Positions 25,836 to 36,942 are shown, counted from the first letter of the stretch. The stretch: 64,000 bases of DNA from Aeriscardovia sp. (GCA_017965665.1 JAGCPN010000007.1:62001-126000); one strand, 5' to 3'. The notes: generated by a model not told the origin, from the sequence alone. Translations and numbers: made by a program.

Positions 25836-26694
25836 CGTAGGCCTGGCAAGGATGCTGGGCATTTCGCGCGCCAAAGCCGAGGCCCTCATCTGCAGGGGGG
25901 AGGCCAGACTCGAAAGGGCGGCTAAAAAGAGCGAAAAGCTGGAAGAGGGGGACACGGTGATCCTCGAATCGCAAGAGCAGCGCCCCTCCTGCCCCTACCG
26001 CCCCCCGTCATTTCTTGAGATCCTCTACCAGGACTTCGACATAGTCGTAGTCAATAAGCCTGCAGACCTGGCTTCCCATCCGTGCGCGGGATGGGACGGA
26101 GACACCGTGACCGAGGCCCTGGAGAGGCAGGGGGTGAGGCTGTGCTCGGACGGCCCTGCCGGGAGGCGGGGGGTGGTGAGCAGGCTGGACGTGGGGACGA
26201 GCGGGGCAATGGTGCTGTGCAAATCAAACGAGGCCTATGTGGAGATGAAGAGGCAGTTTGCGTCCCACGAGGTGGAAAAGACGTATCATGCGCTCGCTTC
26301 GGGATACCTGAGGGGGCCGGCCACTATAGAGGCCCCCATAGGCAGGGATCCGGGCGCCAGGTTCCGCTTCGCCGTCTCCCCCTACGGAAAGGATGCCGTG
26401 ACCCATTACAGGCCCCTGGAAACCTTCAAAGGCTTCACGCTCTGCCAAGTCAGGATAGAGACCGGTCGCACCCATCAGATACGCGTGCACTTTGCCTCCA
26501 TAGGCCATCCCCTCGCAGGAGATTGCCTTTACGGATCCAACCCCAAACTGGATTGCGGCCTGGGCCTGGAGCGCCAGTGGCTCCACGCCAAAAGCCTGAG
26601 GTTCAAACACCCCGCCACGAGGGTGTGGATGCGGGTGGAAGCCCCGTATCCGGAGGATCTGAGGCGCTCTTTGGATATTTTGGCAAGGGGCTGA
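25786..26694 (+). CDS. rluD: RluA-family 23S rRNA pseudouridine synthase (RluD-like)
   Basis: 302 residues from the ATG at 25786, with GGGGGAAGG immediately upstream. It isomerises uridines in 23S rRNA. An N-terminal S4 RNA-binding domain (about 10-62, RFDVGLARMLGISRAKAEALI) precedes the catalytic domain with D135 in VSRLDVGTSG, VVVNKPADLASHP and ETGRTHQIRVHFASIGHPLAGD. Its start lies inside lspA, a typical lspA-rluD coupling. Target positions cannot be read from sequence. Confidence 0.95.
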   Translation: MKKTVPLPENLAGERFDVGLARMLGISRAKAEALICRGEARLERAAKKSEKLEEGDTVILESQEQRPSCPYRPPSFLEILYQDFDIVVVNKPADLASHPCAGWDGDTVTEALERQGVRLCSDGPAGRRGVVSRLDVGTSGAMVLCKSNEAYVEMKRQFASHEVEKTYHALASGYLRGPATIEAPIGRDPGARFRFAVSPYGKDAVTHYRPLETFKGFTLCQVRIETGRTHQIRVHFASIGHPLAGDCLYGSNPKLDCGLGLERQWLHAKSLRFKHPATRVWMRVEAPYPEDLRRSLDILARG

Positions 26695-26710
26695 GAGTAA
26701 AGTAAAAAGA

Positions 26711-29700
26711 ATGAGCAGCGCCAGAGATTTTGTAAACCTTCACGTACACACCCACTACTCCATGCTCGACGGAGCCGCCAGGATTCCGGACTTGGTCAAA
26801 AGGGTCAAGGAGCTGGGGCAGAGCGCCGTAGCCATAACCGACCACGGAAACATGCACGGGGCCTACGAGCTTTACCAGGAGGCGACTAAAGCGGGAATAA
26901 AGCCGATAATCGGCATAGAGGCCTACGTCACTCCCGGAACTTCCAGGCTGGACAAGACGCACGTGTTGTGGGGCACTTTGGAGCAGCAGAAGGCCGGAGA
27001 CGACGTGTCGTCCAAAGGGGAGTATACGCACCTCACCCTTTGGGCCGAAAACAATCTGGGGCTTTCAAACCTCATAAAGGCCAGCAGCGAGGCGAGCCTG
27101 GACGCCTCCACCCCCCATCCGCGCATGGACTTGGAGATCCTTTCCGACTACCACGAAGGCGTCATAGCTTCCAGCGGGTGCCCCAGCGGGGCCGTCCAGA
27201 CGAGGCTCAGGCTGGGGCAGTTTGACGAGGCCCTCCGGGAGGCGGCCAAGCTCCAGGACATCTTCGGGAAGGACAACTTCTACATCGAGCTCATGGATCA
27301 CGGGCTGGACATAGAAAAGAGGGTGGCGGGGGATCTGATAAGGATCTCCAAACTCCTGAACGCCCCCCTGGTGGCCACAAACGACTCCCACTACGTCCGA
27401 AAAGAGGATGCCGAGGCGCAAGACAGCCTGTTGTGCATAAATTCCGGATCCCAGCTTTCCGATCCCAAGAGGTTCAAATTCGATGGCCAGGGCTACTACC
27501 TGAAGAGCGGCGAAGAAATGGCCGCCCTTTTCCCCGACATCCCTTCGGCCCTGGAGAACACGGTTGAGATAGCCGAGAGGTGCTCGGTCATGTTCGAAGA
27601 CGGCCAGGACGGGGCGTTTATGCCGGAGTTTCCGTGCCCCGAAGGGTGGGATGAGACAAGCCTGTTTTTGAGCGAAGTGAAAAAGGGGCTTAAAAAGCGG
27701 TACCCGGAGGGGATACCGGAAAAGGTGGCAAGGCAGGCCGACTACGAGAGCGGGATAATCTGCCAGATGCAGTTTCCGGGCTACTTTCTGGTCGTGGCCG
27801 ACTACATAGACTGGGCCAAAAGGCACGGGATTCAGGTGGGACCCGGCAGGGGTTCGGCGGGCGGATCGGTAGTCGCCTACGCCCTCGGAATAACGGAACT
27901 GGATCCCATGAAGTACGGCCTCATTTTTGAAAGGTTTTTGAACCCCGAAAGGATATCCCTCCCCGATATAGACTGCGACTTCGATCCCGAGGGGCGGGGT
28001 GAAGTTCTAAAATACGTGACCGAAAAATACGGCAGGGACAAAGTCGCCCAGTGCGTCACATACGGAACCATAAAGACCAAGCAGGCCATCAAGGACGCCA
28101 GCAGGATTATGGGGTACGAGTTTTCAATGGGAGAGAAGATCGTCAAGGCCCTCCCCCCGGCCAAGGGCGGAAAAGACATGACGCTGCAGGAAATCTTCGA
28201 TCCCAAAAACCAGCGCTACGCCGAGGCGGCGGAGTTCAGGAAGCTTTACGAAGCAGACGAGGACGTCAAAAAAATAGTGGAGAGGGCCGAAGGGATAGAG
28301 GACCTGATACGGCAGACCGGGGTCCACGCCTGCGCCACGATAATGTCGTCGGTGCCCATAAAAGAGATCGCCCCGATGATGAAGAGAAGCGACGGGACCA
28401 TCACAACCGCCTTCGAATACCACACCTGCGAGACCCTGGGGCTGGTTAAAAATGACTTTCTGGGCCTTTCCAACCTGACAATCATAAAAAACGCGCTGCT
28501 GAACATAGAAAAGACCCATGGCAAGGCGCCTTCGATGGAGGGGCTGCCCACTGACGACAAAAAGACGTACGAACTTTTGGCCAAGGGCGACACCCTCGGC
28601 GTCTTCCAGCTAGATTCTGAGGGCATGAGGGCGCTTTTGCGCCAGCTTTCCCCCGACAAGTTCGGAGACATTTCCGCCGTGATCGCCCTCTACCGGCCCG
28701 GGCCCATGGATATGAACTCACACATCAACTACGCCAAAAGAAAGAACGGGGAGCAAAAGATAGAGCCCATAAACGCGGAGGTGGAAAAACCGCTCTCCGA
28801 AGTTTTGGACGAAACGTACGGACTGATAGTCTATCAGGAGCAGGTCCAGGCCGCGGCGAGGATCCTGGCGGGATACTCTCTTGGCAAAGCCGACGTCTTA
28901 AGAAGGGCCATGGGCAAAAAGAAGCAGGACGTTTTGGACCAGGAAAAGGTGCCCTTCTTTAAGGCCATGAAGGAGAGGGGGTACTCGGAGAAGGCGGCCC
29001 GGGACGTGTGGGACGTGTTCCAGCCCTTTGCCGGCTACGCTTTCAACAAGTCCCACTCGGCCTGCTACGCCATGATTTCCTACCGCACTGCATACCTTAA
29101 GGCCAACTACCCGACCGAGTTTATGGCCGCCCTCCTGGAAAACGTCAAAGACGAGAAGGACAAGACCGCCATATACCTGTCCGAGGCGAAGAGGATGGAG
29201 ATAAACGTCATGGATCCCGACGTAAACGAGAGCCAGAACCAGTTTGCCCCCGTGGGGGAAAACGTCATCCGCTTCGGGCTATCGGCCATAAGGAACGTGG
29301 GGGAGAAAGTAGGAGAAGCCATCCTTGATGCCAGGCAGGGCGGGCCCTATAAGGGGTTTGCGGACTTTCTCATGCGCCTCCCCCCTTCTGTTTTGAACCT
29401 GCGCGCCGCGCAGTCGCTGATAAAGGGGGGAGCTTTCGATTCCCTTGAACAGGGCTCCGGCCTCACCCGCCGCGCCCTGTTCGATGCCAGCGAGAGGGTA
29501 TTAAAGCAAGTGGCGGATATGAAAAAGAAGAGGTCGGAGGGGCTTATCGACCTGTTTTCCGCCAGTTCTCCCGGGCAGGCGCAGATCAAAATCCCCCGGG
29601 AGGAAGAATGGGGCAAAAAAGAGAAGCTCAGATACGAGAAGGAGATGCTGGGCCTTTACCTGAGCGACAACCCCCTTTCAGGAGAGGAAAACGCCCTCCG

Positions 29701-30316
29701 CGCCGCTTCCAGCATGACAATAGCCGATTTCCTCAGAGAGCGGCCTGACGATCAGGTGAGCCTCGCCGGCATTGTCACTGCAGTCAACAAGAAAGTTTCC
29801 AAGTCGGGAAAGACCTGGGCGATTTTGACCCTGGAAGATTTGGAAGCTAGCATCCAATGCCTCCTTTTCGGCGACACCTACCAAAAGTTTCAAGACGAGA
29901 TCGCAGAAGACTCCCTGATAGTGTGCTGTGGAAGGAAGCAGGAAAAGGAAGACGAAATAGAGCTGCGGGTGCAAAATGTGCACAATCTTTCCGAAGCGCC
30001 CCAGGTTCCGGATTTAAACCCTGACGAGCGCCCCGCTTCTGCTCCTTCGCCCGCTTCTTCGCCTGAAAAGGGCGCAGGGAAAGGAAAGGGATTTTGCATA
30101 GTCGTCCAGAGCGCGCTTGCCACGCCGCGTTCCATCTCGCAGCTCAAAACCCTTCTTGAAAAGTACAGAGGGCAGGAGGGCGTCGTTTTGAAGATAGCGG
30201 GCGAAGGCGGAAGGGTTGCGACGATTAATTGCACAGACCGCCTGAAGGTTTCTAAAAACAAAAGCCTGATCGAAGGCGTAAAAGAGTTATTCGGTTCGGA
30301 CTGTATAGGGTATTGA
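26711..30316 (+). CDS. dnaE: DNA polymerase III alpha subunit
   Basis: 1,201 residues; the replicative polymerase catalytic subunit of the DnaE1 type. The N-terminal PHP domain (LHVHTHYSMLDGAA, AITDHGNMHGAYE) is intact. The polymerase core contains GPGRGSAGGSVVAY and the metal-binding PDIDCDFDPEGR. A helix-hairpin-helix region and an OB fold (VSLAGIVTAVNKKVSKSGKTWAILTLED) follow, then a Pro/Ala/Ser linker and a C-terminal domain. It is the last enzyme of the ftsZ-to-dnaE run. Confidence 0.97.
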   Translation: MSSARDFVNLHVHTHYSMLDGAARIPDLVKRVKELGQSAVAITDHGNMHGAYELYQEATKAGIKPIIGIEAYVTPGTSRLDKTHVLWGTLEQQKAGDDVSSKGEYTHLTLWAENNLGLSNLIKASSEASLDASTPHPRMDLEILSDYHEGVIASSGCPSGAVQTRLRLGQFDEALREAAKLQDIFGKDNFYIELMDHGLDIEKRVAGDLIRISKLLNAPLVATNDSHYVRKEDAEAQDSLLCINSGSQLSDPKRFKFDGQGYYLKSGEEMAALFPDIPSALENTVEIAERCSVMFEDGQDGAFMPEFPCPEGWDETSLFLSEVKKGLKKRYPEGIPEKVARQADYESGIICQMQFPGYFLVVADYIDWAKRHGIQVGPGRGSAGGSVVAYALGITELDPMKYGLIFERFLNPERISLPDIDCDFDPEGRGEVLKYVTEKYGRDKVAQCVTYGTIKTKQAIKDASRIMGYEFSMGEKIVKALPPAKGGKDMTLQEIFDPKNQRYAEAAEFRKLYEADEDVKKIVERAEGIEDLIRQTGVHACATIMSSVPIKEIAPMMKRSDGTITTAFEYHTCETLGLVKNDFLGLSNLTIIKNALLNIEKTHGKAPSMEGLPTDDKKTYELLAKGDTLGVFQLDSEGMRALLRQLSPDKFGDISAVIALYRPGPMDMNSHINYAKRKNGEQKIEPINAEVEKPLSEVLDETYGLIVYQEQVQAAARILAGYSLGKADVLRRAMGKKKQDVLDQEKVPFFKAMKERGYSEKAARDVWDVFQPFAGYAFNKSHSACYAMISYRTAYLKANYPTEFMAALLENVKDEKDKTAIYLSEAKRMEINVMDPDVNESQNQFAPVGENVIRFGLSAIRNVGEKVGEAILDARQGGPYKGFADFLMRLPPSVLNLRAAQSLIKGGAFDSLEQGSGLTRRALFDASERVLKQVADMKKKRSEGLIDLFSASSPGQAQIKIPREEEWGKKEKLRYEKEMLGLYLSDNPLSGEENALRAASSMTIADFLRERPDDQVSLAGIVTAVNKKVSKSGKTWAILTLEDLEASIQCLLFGDTYQKFQDEIAEDSLIVCCGRKQEKEDEIELRVQNVHNLSEAPQVPDLNPDERPASAPSPASSPEKGAGKGKGFCIVVQSALATPRSISQLKTLLEKYRGQEGVVLKIAGEGGRVATINCTDRLKVSKNKSLIEGVKELFGSDCIGY

Positions 30317-30326
30317 GGATCTGAAG

Positions 30327-31022
30327 ATGGAAGAAAACCCAAAGGGCGATCAGGACATATTCGGTGAGCTTTCGGAGCTCGGGATGCAGGAAGAATCCGT
30401 CCCTCCTTCCGGAAAGAAGAGGAAGTTTGTCTGGCTCTATATTTCCGGAGCCATAGTCATTCTGATAGTGGCCCTCCTGATTTACTGGGGAGTGAGCTCC
30501 CACTCTTCCTATTCCACTCCCGGATACAAAAGCGCGATATCTTCTGCCAGGCAGGAGGAGGCAAATTTGAAAGGAATTCTCTCTTCCACTTCTTCCGCCC
30601 AGCAAGAGCTTTCCAAGGACCTTCCAAGCTCTTCGAGCGTTCAGGCCTTTAGCCAGACGTGGAACCTGGCAAACGAGATGGTGTCGTCTTTGCCCTCCTA
30701 CATCACTTCCGCGCCCAAGAGTGCGCAGGAAGCCGAGAGCTACACGCAGGCCATAACTCAGTGGGTCCAGCAGGCCAAAAACTACGGCTACGAGCTCACG
30801 CAGCAAGCTCAGGATGCCGGAATATACGGGGCAAAGGCCCTGTTTTCCACCCAAAAGAGCAACCTTGAGGCCACGCTGAAAAAGGTGGGGGCATCCGCTT
30901 CCTCCTCTCTCTCATCCCAGGCGCAAAAGCTCTTGGCCGAGCCACAACCCTCTTCACCCTCCGCCATGGTCTCAATGGCTGAAGAAATGAAGAGTCTTTC
31001 GTCCCAGCTTTCTAAGGAGTAA
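30327..31022 (+). CDS. unknown single-pass membrane protein with helical outer domain
   Basis: 231 residues, starting 10 nt after dnaE. An acidic cytoplasmic stretch of ~32 residues and a basic KKRK precede one transmembrane helix (about 36-58, WLYISGAIVILIVALLIYWG). The remaining ~170 residues are Ser/Ala/Gln-rich and predicted to be helical (many AQxL and SSAxQ phrases), on the outer face. I recognise no family. The protein at 62451 has the same layout (acidic start, one helix, Ser/Ala-rich helices), which may mean distant relationship or just similar composition. Confidence 0.75.
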   Translation: MEENPKGDQDIFGELSELGMQEESVPPSGKKRKFVWLYISGAIVILIVALLIYWGVSSHSSYSTPGYKSAISSARQEEANLKGILSSTSSAQQELSKDLPSSSSVQAFSQTWNLANEMVSSLPSYITSAPKSAQEAESYTQAITQWVQQAKNYGYELTQQAQDAGIYGAKALFSTQKSNLEATLKKVGASASSSLSSQAQKLLAEPQPSSPSAMVSMAEEMKSLSSQLSKE

Positions 31023-31024
31023 AA

Positions 31025-31657
31025 ATGGAAGAAGAAGATGATTTTGACGAAATCCTAAACGAACTGGAAAAACAGTTCGAAGAAGGGGATGAAGTCGAGG
31101 AAGAAGAGGCTCCGAAAGAGAAGGCGCCCAAAGAGGAAGAGGAGCCCCGGGGCAGGGAGCAAAGCGGCAAGGAGGAGGACGAGGGAGAGCTTTTTGACGA
31201 CTTAGACGAGCTTTCCAAGATGGCCGGCGTAAAGCCCAAGAGCGCAGCAATCATCAGCGCTCTCGACAGCGTCTCGCTGTGCAGCCTGTGCACGCTAAGC
31301 GAAGTGCCGGCAGACTGCTTCGGCACGCCGTGGGGAACTTTTGCCGTTTTGGATGTTTCAAACAGGGATCCGGAGCAGGACGCCGCCCGTCTCACGGAGC
31401 TCTTCAAAGACCTGCAAATTGTACTGATCTACAACAGGGATCAAAAGCTCGTCGCCAGGGGTTACTGCAATGGAAAGGGGGGCGAAAAGATCGCTCCTCC
31501 CCTCATACTGCGCAGGATGCCGAACCTGGAATCCTACCTTGTGGGAATAGAGAGCCTAAAAGAGCTAAAGGAGAAACAGACGGCCGTAAGCAGCTCTTCT
31601 ATCACCAAAGAAGAAGCCCTTTCCCTTCTGAGGCAGATTTTTAAGAGCGATTTTTAA
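31025..31657 (+). CDS. unknown protein with highly acidic N-terminal half
   Basis: 210 residues, 2 nt after the previous stop, with AAGGAG just upstream. Residues 1-60 are dominated by Glu and Asp with lysine (EEEDDFDEILNELEKQFEEG, EVEEEEAPKEKAPKEEEEP) and are probably disordered. The second half (about 65-210) looks folded, with PADCFGTPWGTFAVLDVS and IVLIYNRDQKLVARGYCNGKGGEKIAPPLILRR. I do not recognise it. It is convergent with hrpA; the two coding regions overlap by 4 nt at 31654-31657. Confidence 0.75.
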   Translation: MEEEDDFDEILNELEKQFEEGDEVEEEEAPKEKAPKEEEEPRGREQSGKEEDEGELFDDLDELSKMAGVKPKSAAIISALDSVSLCSLCTLSEVPADCFGTPWGTFAVLDVSNRDPEQDAARLTELFKDLQIVLIYNRDQKLVARGYCNGKGGEKIAPPLILRRMPNLESYLVGIESLKELKEKQTAVSSSSITKEEALSLLRQIFKSDF

Positions 31658-34600
31658 GAGTTAAGTTTTTTCAGCCTCTCCAGGCTCGCCTTCTCTTTGG
31701 ACCCCAGCTCCTGGGCCCAGAGGGAGATGAGGAACTCTTCGTACATTTTCCGCGCCTCCTTCTCCTTTTCTCCTCCCTGCAGTTTTTCGGCGATCTTTTT
31801 GGCCTCTCTGGCCTGTGCCGACCACTGGCGATCGCGCGAAGCGTTGGTTTTGGCCTTTTTGAGCCTCAAAAGGTCGGCTTCAAGATAGCGCGGGATTTCC
31901 CTGACCTCTGTCGGCCCCATCTTAAAAAGGGCCTCTTTTGAAGAGAGGGAAGAGAGGTGGTTCCTTACCTCGTCTACCGTTGAAAGCATGGACAGGGGGG
32001 AGGAAGATGCCTCCCGCACCACTTCGTTCCTCTTTTGGGCGATGTTTAAATACGCTTTCCCAATTTCCAGGGCTTCAGATTCCAAGCGCCTGTGCAGAAG
32101 CTCCTGGGCAAAGTAAAATTCCTCTTCCCCCTTGGGAAGCGAGGGGAGCAGAGAGAGAGCGGCCTTCCTTTCGATATCCCGGCAGAGATCTTTTTTGTCT
32201 TCAAGCGAGCAGAGAAGAAGCCTTTCTTTGGGGCTAAACAGGCTAAGCAGCCTTTCTTCGGGGACGTGGCACTTTTCCAAAAGCCCTTCCAGTATGACTT
32301 CGTCTCTCTTTTTCGAAAGCCCCGCCTCTTCCAGCACCTTTCCGGCTTCCAGCACCTTTCCGCTTCTTTTCAGGCTCTCTACTTCGCTCTCTACCCTCTC
32401 TGCCCTCTCCACTTCTTCGACGGGGACATATTTTTCCTTCAGCTTCTTCAGATCTTTTGAAACTTCCAGAACTTCCTTCCTCTTCCCCCATCTCTCCACG
32501 CTTATGTTGCACACGAGGTACGGGGGAATTTTGCCTTTGACTTCTCCCCAGTCTATGGGATCCAAAATGGAGTACCTCTCTTTGAGAAACCCGCTCAGGG
32601 AAGAGAAGAACTCCCCCTCCTTCGCCATTTCTTTTTCCACCTCTTTTGCGGCCGAAGAGAGCGGGGAAATCTGCATTCGGATCTTTTTCGGCAGCGCCTT
32701 CAGGGCGCTGAGCGCCAGTTCCGGCCTGTAGCCAGGAGGTATGGGTATATTTTTTTGCTCCAGCTTGGAGAGGAGGGGGAGCGGGACGTGCAAAGTGACC
32801 CCGTCTAGCGGATCGGAGGGCGAAAAGGCGTAGGAGAGGGGCAGGGAGGCACCTGCCACGTTTGCAAACCCCGGATACATCTCTTCATCCCTCTTCTTTT
32901 CGATCCTGAACCTGAGCGCGGCTTTTGAAGAGGGATCCCGCTTTTGCCAGTCCATGAGCGAGCGGACGTCCACCACATCCTCGGGGAGCCGCTCTTGGTA
33001 GAACTCTTCCAAAGATGAAGCATCAAATCCGGTGCGGTTTCGGGCGGCCTCCTCTTCAGCTTCGCTTAAGACCTTCAGGTTCTCCTTTACAAAGCCGTCG
33101 CCGGCAAACCCCTTTACTTCTCCCGAAGCGAGCGCGCAGGCCAGAAGCTTTCGGCTTTCTGCGGGAAAGAGGGCCTTTGCCGACACCGTTTTCTGCATGA
33201 CGTCCAGGCCGTACACGCTCAGAGTCCTCTTTGTGACGGCGCATCCCGCCCCTTCGCTCCAAACAGGAGCCGAGTAGCGGTACTTTCCGACGCGCCCCGC
33301 CGACGCCTCTATCCACTCGGGCCTGACTTGCCCCACGCCCCGGGCCCAGAGGCGGGTAGTGTCTTGAAGGTAGGCCGCCACCACCCACTCCGCCTTCTTT
33401 TTGTAAAGGGCCGACGCCGGAGACACTTCGAACTTCATCCCCTTTGTCCCTCTGTAGGATATGCGCCTGTCCTTTTTGTCTTTTGGCTCTTCCAGGCGGC
33501 CGATGTTTTGCAAAAGCGAGGGCAAAAGAGAGAGGTGCACCCTCTCCCCGTCCCACCTGAAGCGGGTCCTCTCTTCCTCACCCCCGTCCTCTTCCGATTC
33601 GGGAAGGACCCTTCCCACTTCGGTCTTCCTCTGCCTTAAGACGGAGGAAAGCTGGGAAAAGAGCTCCTTCCACTGGTAGGCGCGCTGGTAGCTGAGGAAA
33701 AATGCCGCGCACTTCTTTCTCAGGCTCTTTCCTTCGGATTCGAACAGGAAGTAGAAGAGGTTTAGGGCAGAGAGGAAGTCGGAAGAGGGGTCCTGGAACA
33801 TTTTCTGCATCCTCTTCGCCTTCTCCGGCTCCTCGGCAGATTCCCTGAAGATGTCGTTGACGCTGAAAAAGGAGACTATGGCCAGGACCTGGGCCAAAAT
33901 CCTGGGCCCGTACTTTTCGGCTTCCACCACCATCCTGGCGAGCCTCACGTCCACCGGCAGGTCTGCCATGAGGTACCCGGTCCGGGTGAGTTTTATAGTT
34001 TCGCGTTCCACTTTCACAGCCCCCAGGTCTTCCAGCTCCCTTAGGGCAGAGAGGAAGTCGCGCATATTTGGCTTGTCCAAAAACTGAAAGCCCTCTATCT
34101 CTTCCACGCTCCTCGCCACGCCGGAAAAGATCATGTGGAGCACTACCTGGCAAAGGTCGGTCCTCAGTATCTCCGGCTCACTGTAGCGGGGGCGGGAGAG
34201 GTAGTCTTCTTCGGAGTAGAGCCTTATGGCTATCCCTTCGCTCTCCCTTCCGCAGCGCCCGGCCCTCTGATCGCACCTGTCTTGGGAAATTTCCTCCACA
34301 GGAAGCCGCTGGATGTGGCTGGATCTGGAGTAGCGGCTCACTCTGGCCGTCCCGGGATCCACGCAGTACTTTATCCCGGGTATCGTGAGGGAGGTTTCGG
34401 CGATGTTGGTGGCAATGACCACCCGCCTCTTTGCGTGCGGGGCGAAAATCTTCTTCTGGTCCTTGGATCCCAATCTGGCGAACAGGGGAAGAATCTCCAC
34501 TTCCTCCCTGTACCTGGCCGGAAGCGCCTTCTCTATGGCCTCGGAGAACTCCTCTATCTCCCTTTGACCCGAGGCGAAGACGAGGATGTCGCCCTCCCTG

Positions 34601-35304
34601 TCAAAAGTTATCTCCTCTATTGCGGCCCTGGCCACCTGCTGGGCCGGGTCCAGATCCTGGGACTTGAAAACGCCCGTTTCGCACAGGGCTTCAGGACTGC
34701 CGTAAGGCTCGTAGAGGATTTCGACGGGGTAAGTCTTGCCCTCTACGCTTATAATGGGGACTTCCTGCCCTAAGGCGGATTCGAAGAAGGATTTGAATTT
34801 CTCCGAATCAATCGTGGCGCTCGTCACCACAAGTTTCAGGTCGGGGCGCCGGGGGAGGATCTTTGCCATAAACCCCAAAAGGAAGTCGATATTCAAGCTC
34901 CTCTCGTGGGCCTCGTCTATGACCACCGCCCCGTAGCGGCGCAGCAGCGGGTCGCGCCTGATTTCGGACAGCAGTATCCCGTCGGTCACGATCTTAAGCT
35001 TGGTCTGAGGGCCGAGCTTCTCTTCGAACCTCACCTGGTATCCGACTTCGCCACCGACTTCCGTTCCGATTTCCTTGGCCACCCTCGCGGCTATCTCCCT
35101 TGCCGCCACCCTCCTGGGCTGGGTGTGGACGATCTGCCCTTTTCCTTCGGCTCCGATCTCCAAAAGCATTTTCGGAAGCTGGGTGGTCTTCCCGCTCCCG
35201 GTCTGGCCGGAAAGGATTGTCACCTGGTGGGAGGAGACGGTGGACTTTATCAGGTCCCGGGCTTTGGAGACGGGAAGATCGGGATAGCGGAACCCTACCT
35301 GCAA
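31654..35304 (-). CDS. hrpA: ATP-dependent RNA helicase HrpA (DEAH family)
   Basis: About 1,216 residues from a TTG at 35304, which has AGGGTG upstream and gives the usual start (FRYPDLPVSKARDLI). A far upstream start would run through the methyltransferase gene in another frame. Motif I is GQTGSGKTTQ, motif II DEAH in VIDEAHERSLNIDFL, motif III SAT and motif VI QRAGRCGR. The OB-fold and the long C-terminal DUF3418 part of HrpA follow. HrpA unwinds RNA and in E. coli helps rescue stalled ribosomes. It overlaps the methyltransferase gene by 10 nt. Confidence 0.94.
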   Translation of the reverse strand: MQVGFRYPDLPVSKARDLIKSTVSSHQVTILSGQTGSGKTTQLPKMLLEIGAEGKGQIVHTQPRRVAAREIAARVAKEIGTEVGGEVGYQVRFEEKLGPQTKLKIVTDGILLSEIRRDPLLRRYGAVVIDEAHERSLNIDFLLGFMAKILPRRPDLKLVVTSATIDSEKFKSFFESALGQEVPIISVEGKTYPVEILYEPYGSPEALCETGVFKSQDLDPAQQVARAAIEEITFDREGDILVFASGQREIEEFSEAIEKALPARYREEVEILPLFARLGSKDQKKIFAPHAKRRVVIATNIAETSLTIPGIKYCVDPGTARVSRYSRSSHIQRLPVEEISQDRCDQRAGRCGRESEGIAIRLYSEEDYLSRPRYSEPEILRTDLCQVVLHMIFSGVARSVEEIEGFQFLDKPNMRDFLSALRELEDLGAVKVERETIKLTRTGYLMADLPVDVRLARMVVEAEKYGPRILAQVLAIVSFFSVNDIFRESAEEPEKAKRMQKMFQDPSSDFLSALNLFYFLFESEGKSLRKKCAAFFLSYQRAYQWKELFSQLSSVLRQRKTEVGRVLPESEEDGGEEERTRFRWDGERVHLSLLPSLLQNIGRLEEPKDKKDRRISYRGTKGMKFEVSPASALYKKKAEWVVAAYLQDTTRLWARGVGQVRPEWIEASAGRVGKYRYSAPVWSEGAGCAVTKRTLSVYGLDVMQKTVSAKALFPAESRKLLACALASGEVKGFAGDGFVKENLKVLSEAEEEAARNRTGFDASSLEEFYQERLPEDVVDVRSLMDWQKRDPSSKAALRFRIEKKRDEEMYPGFANVAGASLPLSYAFSPSDPLDGVTLHVPLPLLSKLEQKNIPIPPGYRPELALSALKALPKKIRMQISPLSSAAKEVEKEMAKEGEFFSSLSGFLKERYSILDPIDWGEVKGKIPPYLVCNISVERWGKRKEVLEVSKDLKKLKEKYVPVEEVERAERVESEVESLKRSGKVLEAGKVLEEAGLSKKRDEVILEGLLEKCHVPEERLLSLFSPKERLLLCSLEDKKDLCRDIERKAALSLLPSLPKGEEEFYFAQELLHRRLESEALEIGKAYLNIAQKRNEVVREASSSPLSMLSTVDEVRNHLSSLSSKEALFKMGPTEVREIPRYLEADLLRLKKAKTNASRDRQWSAQAREAKKIAEKLQGGEKEKEARKMYEEFLISLWAQELGSKEKASLERLKKLNS

Positions 35305-35882
35305 ACTTCTATCACCCTGTATCCCTTGCTGCTCTTTATCTTTTTGGCCTTCCATCCCTCTTCTTCCATCCAGTCCATAAGGGAATCGGATCCCAGATGC
35401 CGGCTGACGACAAGATAGGCCTTTCCCCCTTCCTTCAGGCGTCCGATCCACGACGCCAGGAGCCTGCGCATCGCATCCTTTCCGATCCTCACGGGGGGGT
35501 TGGAGTAGATGAAGTCCAGAGCCGGGGGCTCTTCGCCCTCTTCCATGACTTCCACGTTCTTCAACCCCAGCCTTTCGGCGTTTTCCCGGCACAGTCCCAG
35601 GGCCCTCTCATTTACGTCCGCGGCCCAGATTGTGCAAGAGGAGTTTTTCATGGCAAGGTCCAATGCCACGGCCCCCCACCCGCACCCAAGGTCCAGGACG
35701 TTGGAACCGGCGCCGGGGGCGGGGGCGGCTTTCAAAAGGACCTCCGTGCCGCGGTCCAGCCCGGAGGCGGAAAAGACGCCCCGGTCCGTCAGAACCTTGA
35801 CTTCCCTTCCTCCTAAATTGACGCAGATTTCCCTCTTCCTGCTCTCGCACGAAGGATTTTTTTCAAAGTATTGATTCGACAA
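35295..35882 (-). CDS. RsmC/RlmG-like class I SAM methyltransferase
   Basis: 195 residues from a TTG. The fold is the small-domain methyltransferase MTS type: LTDRGVFSASGLDRGTEVLL, then the SAM-binding VLDLGCGWGAVALDLA, AADVNERALGLCRENAERLGL, and the catalytic NPP motif in FIYSNPPVRIGK. This NPPxR/H version is found in enzymes that methylate guanine N2 in rRNA (RsmC, RlmG). The substrate here is inferred from family only. It lies directly upstream of hrpA and is probably its operon leader gene. Confidence 0.88.
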   Translation of the reverse strand: MSNQYFEKNPSCESRKREICVNLGGREVKVLTDRGVFSASGLDRGTEVLLKAAPAPGAGSNVLDLGCGWGAVALDLAMKNSSCTIWAADVNERALGLCRENAERLGLKNVEVMEEGEEPPALDFIYSNPPVRIGKDAMRRLLASWIGRLKEGGKAYLVVSRHLGSDSLMDWMEEEGWKAKKIKSSKGYRVIEVCR

Positions 35883-35964
35883 ATTTTCTTTTTCTCTTTT
35901 TGCGGCCCTCTCCGGGGCCGGATCCGGTTAGTAGTATTATGTAAATAATTTACAACATTTTTAA

Positions 35965-36942
<978 letters not shown>

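Noticed and set aside
35304-35592. N-terminal extension of HrpA by ~96 residues
   Set aside because: It would be read through most of the methyltransferase gene in another frame and is not similar to HrpA; the TTG at 35304 gives the family start.
35928-35960. Promoter and palindrome (GTAAATAATTTAC) upstream of ldh as an operator
   Set aside because: TATTAT could be a -10 box, but no -35 fits, and the palindrome is imperfect at its centre and AT-only; mentioned under ldh only.
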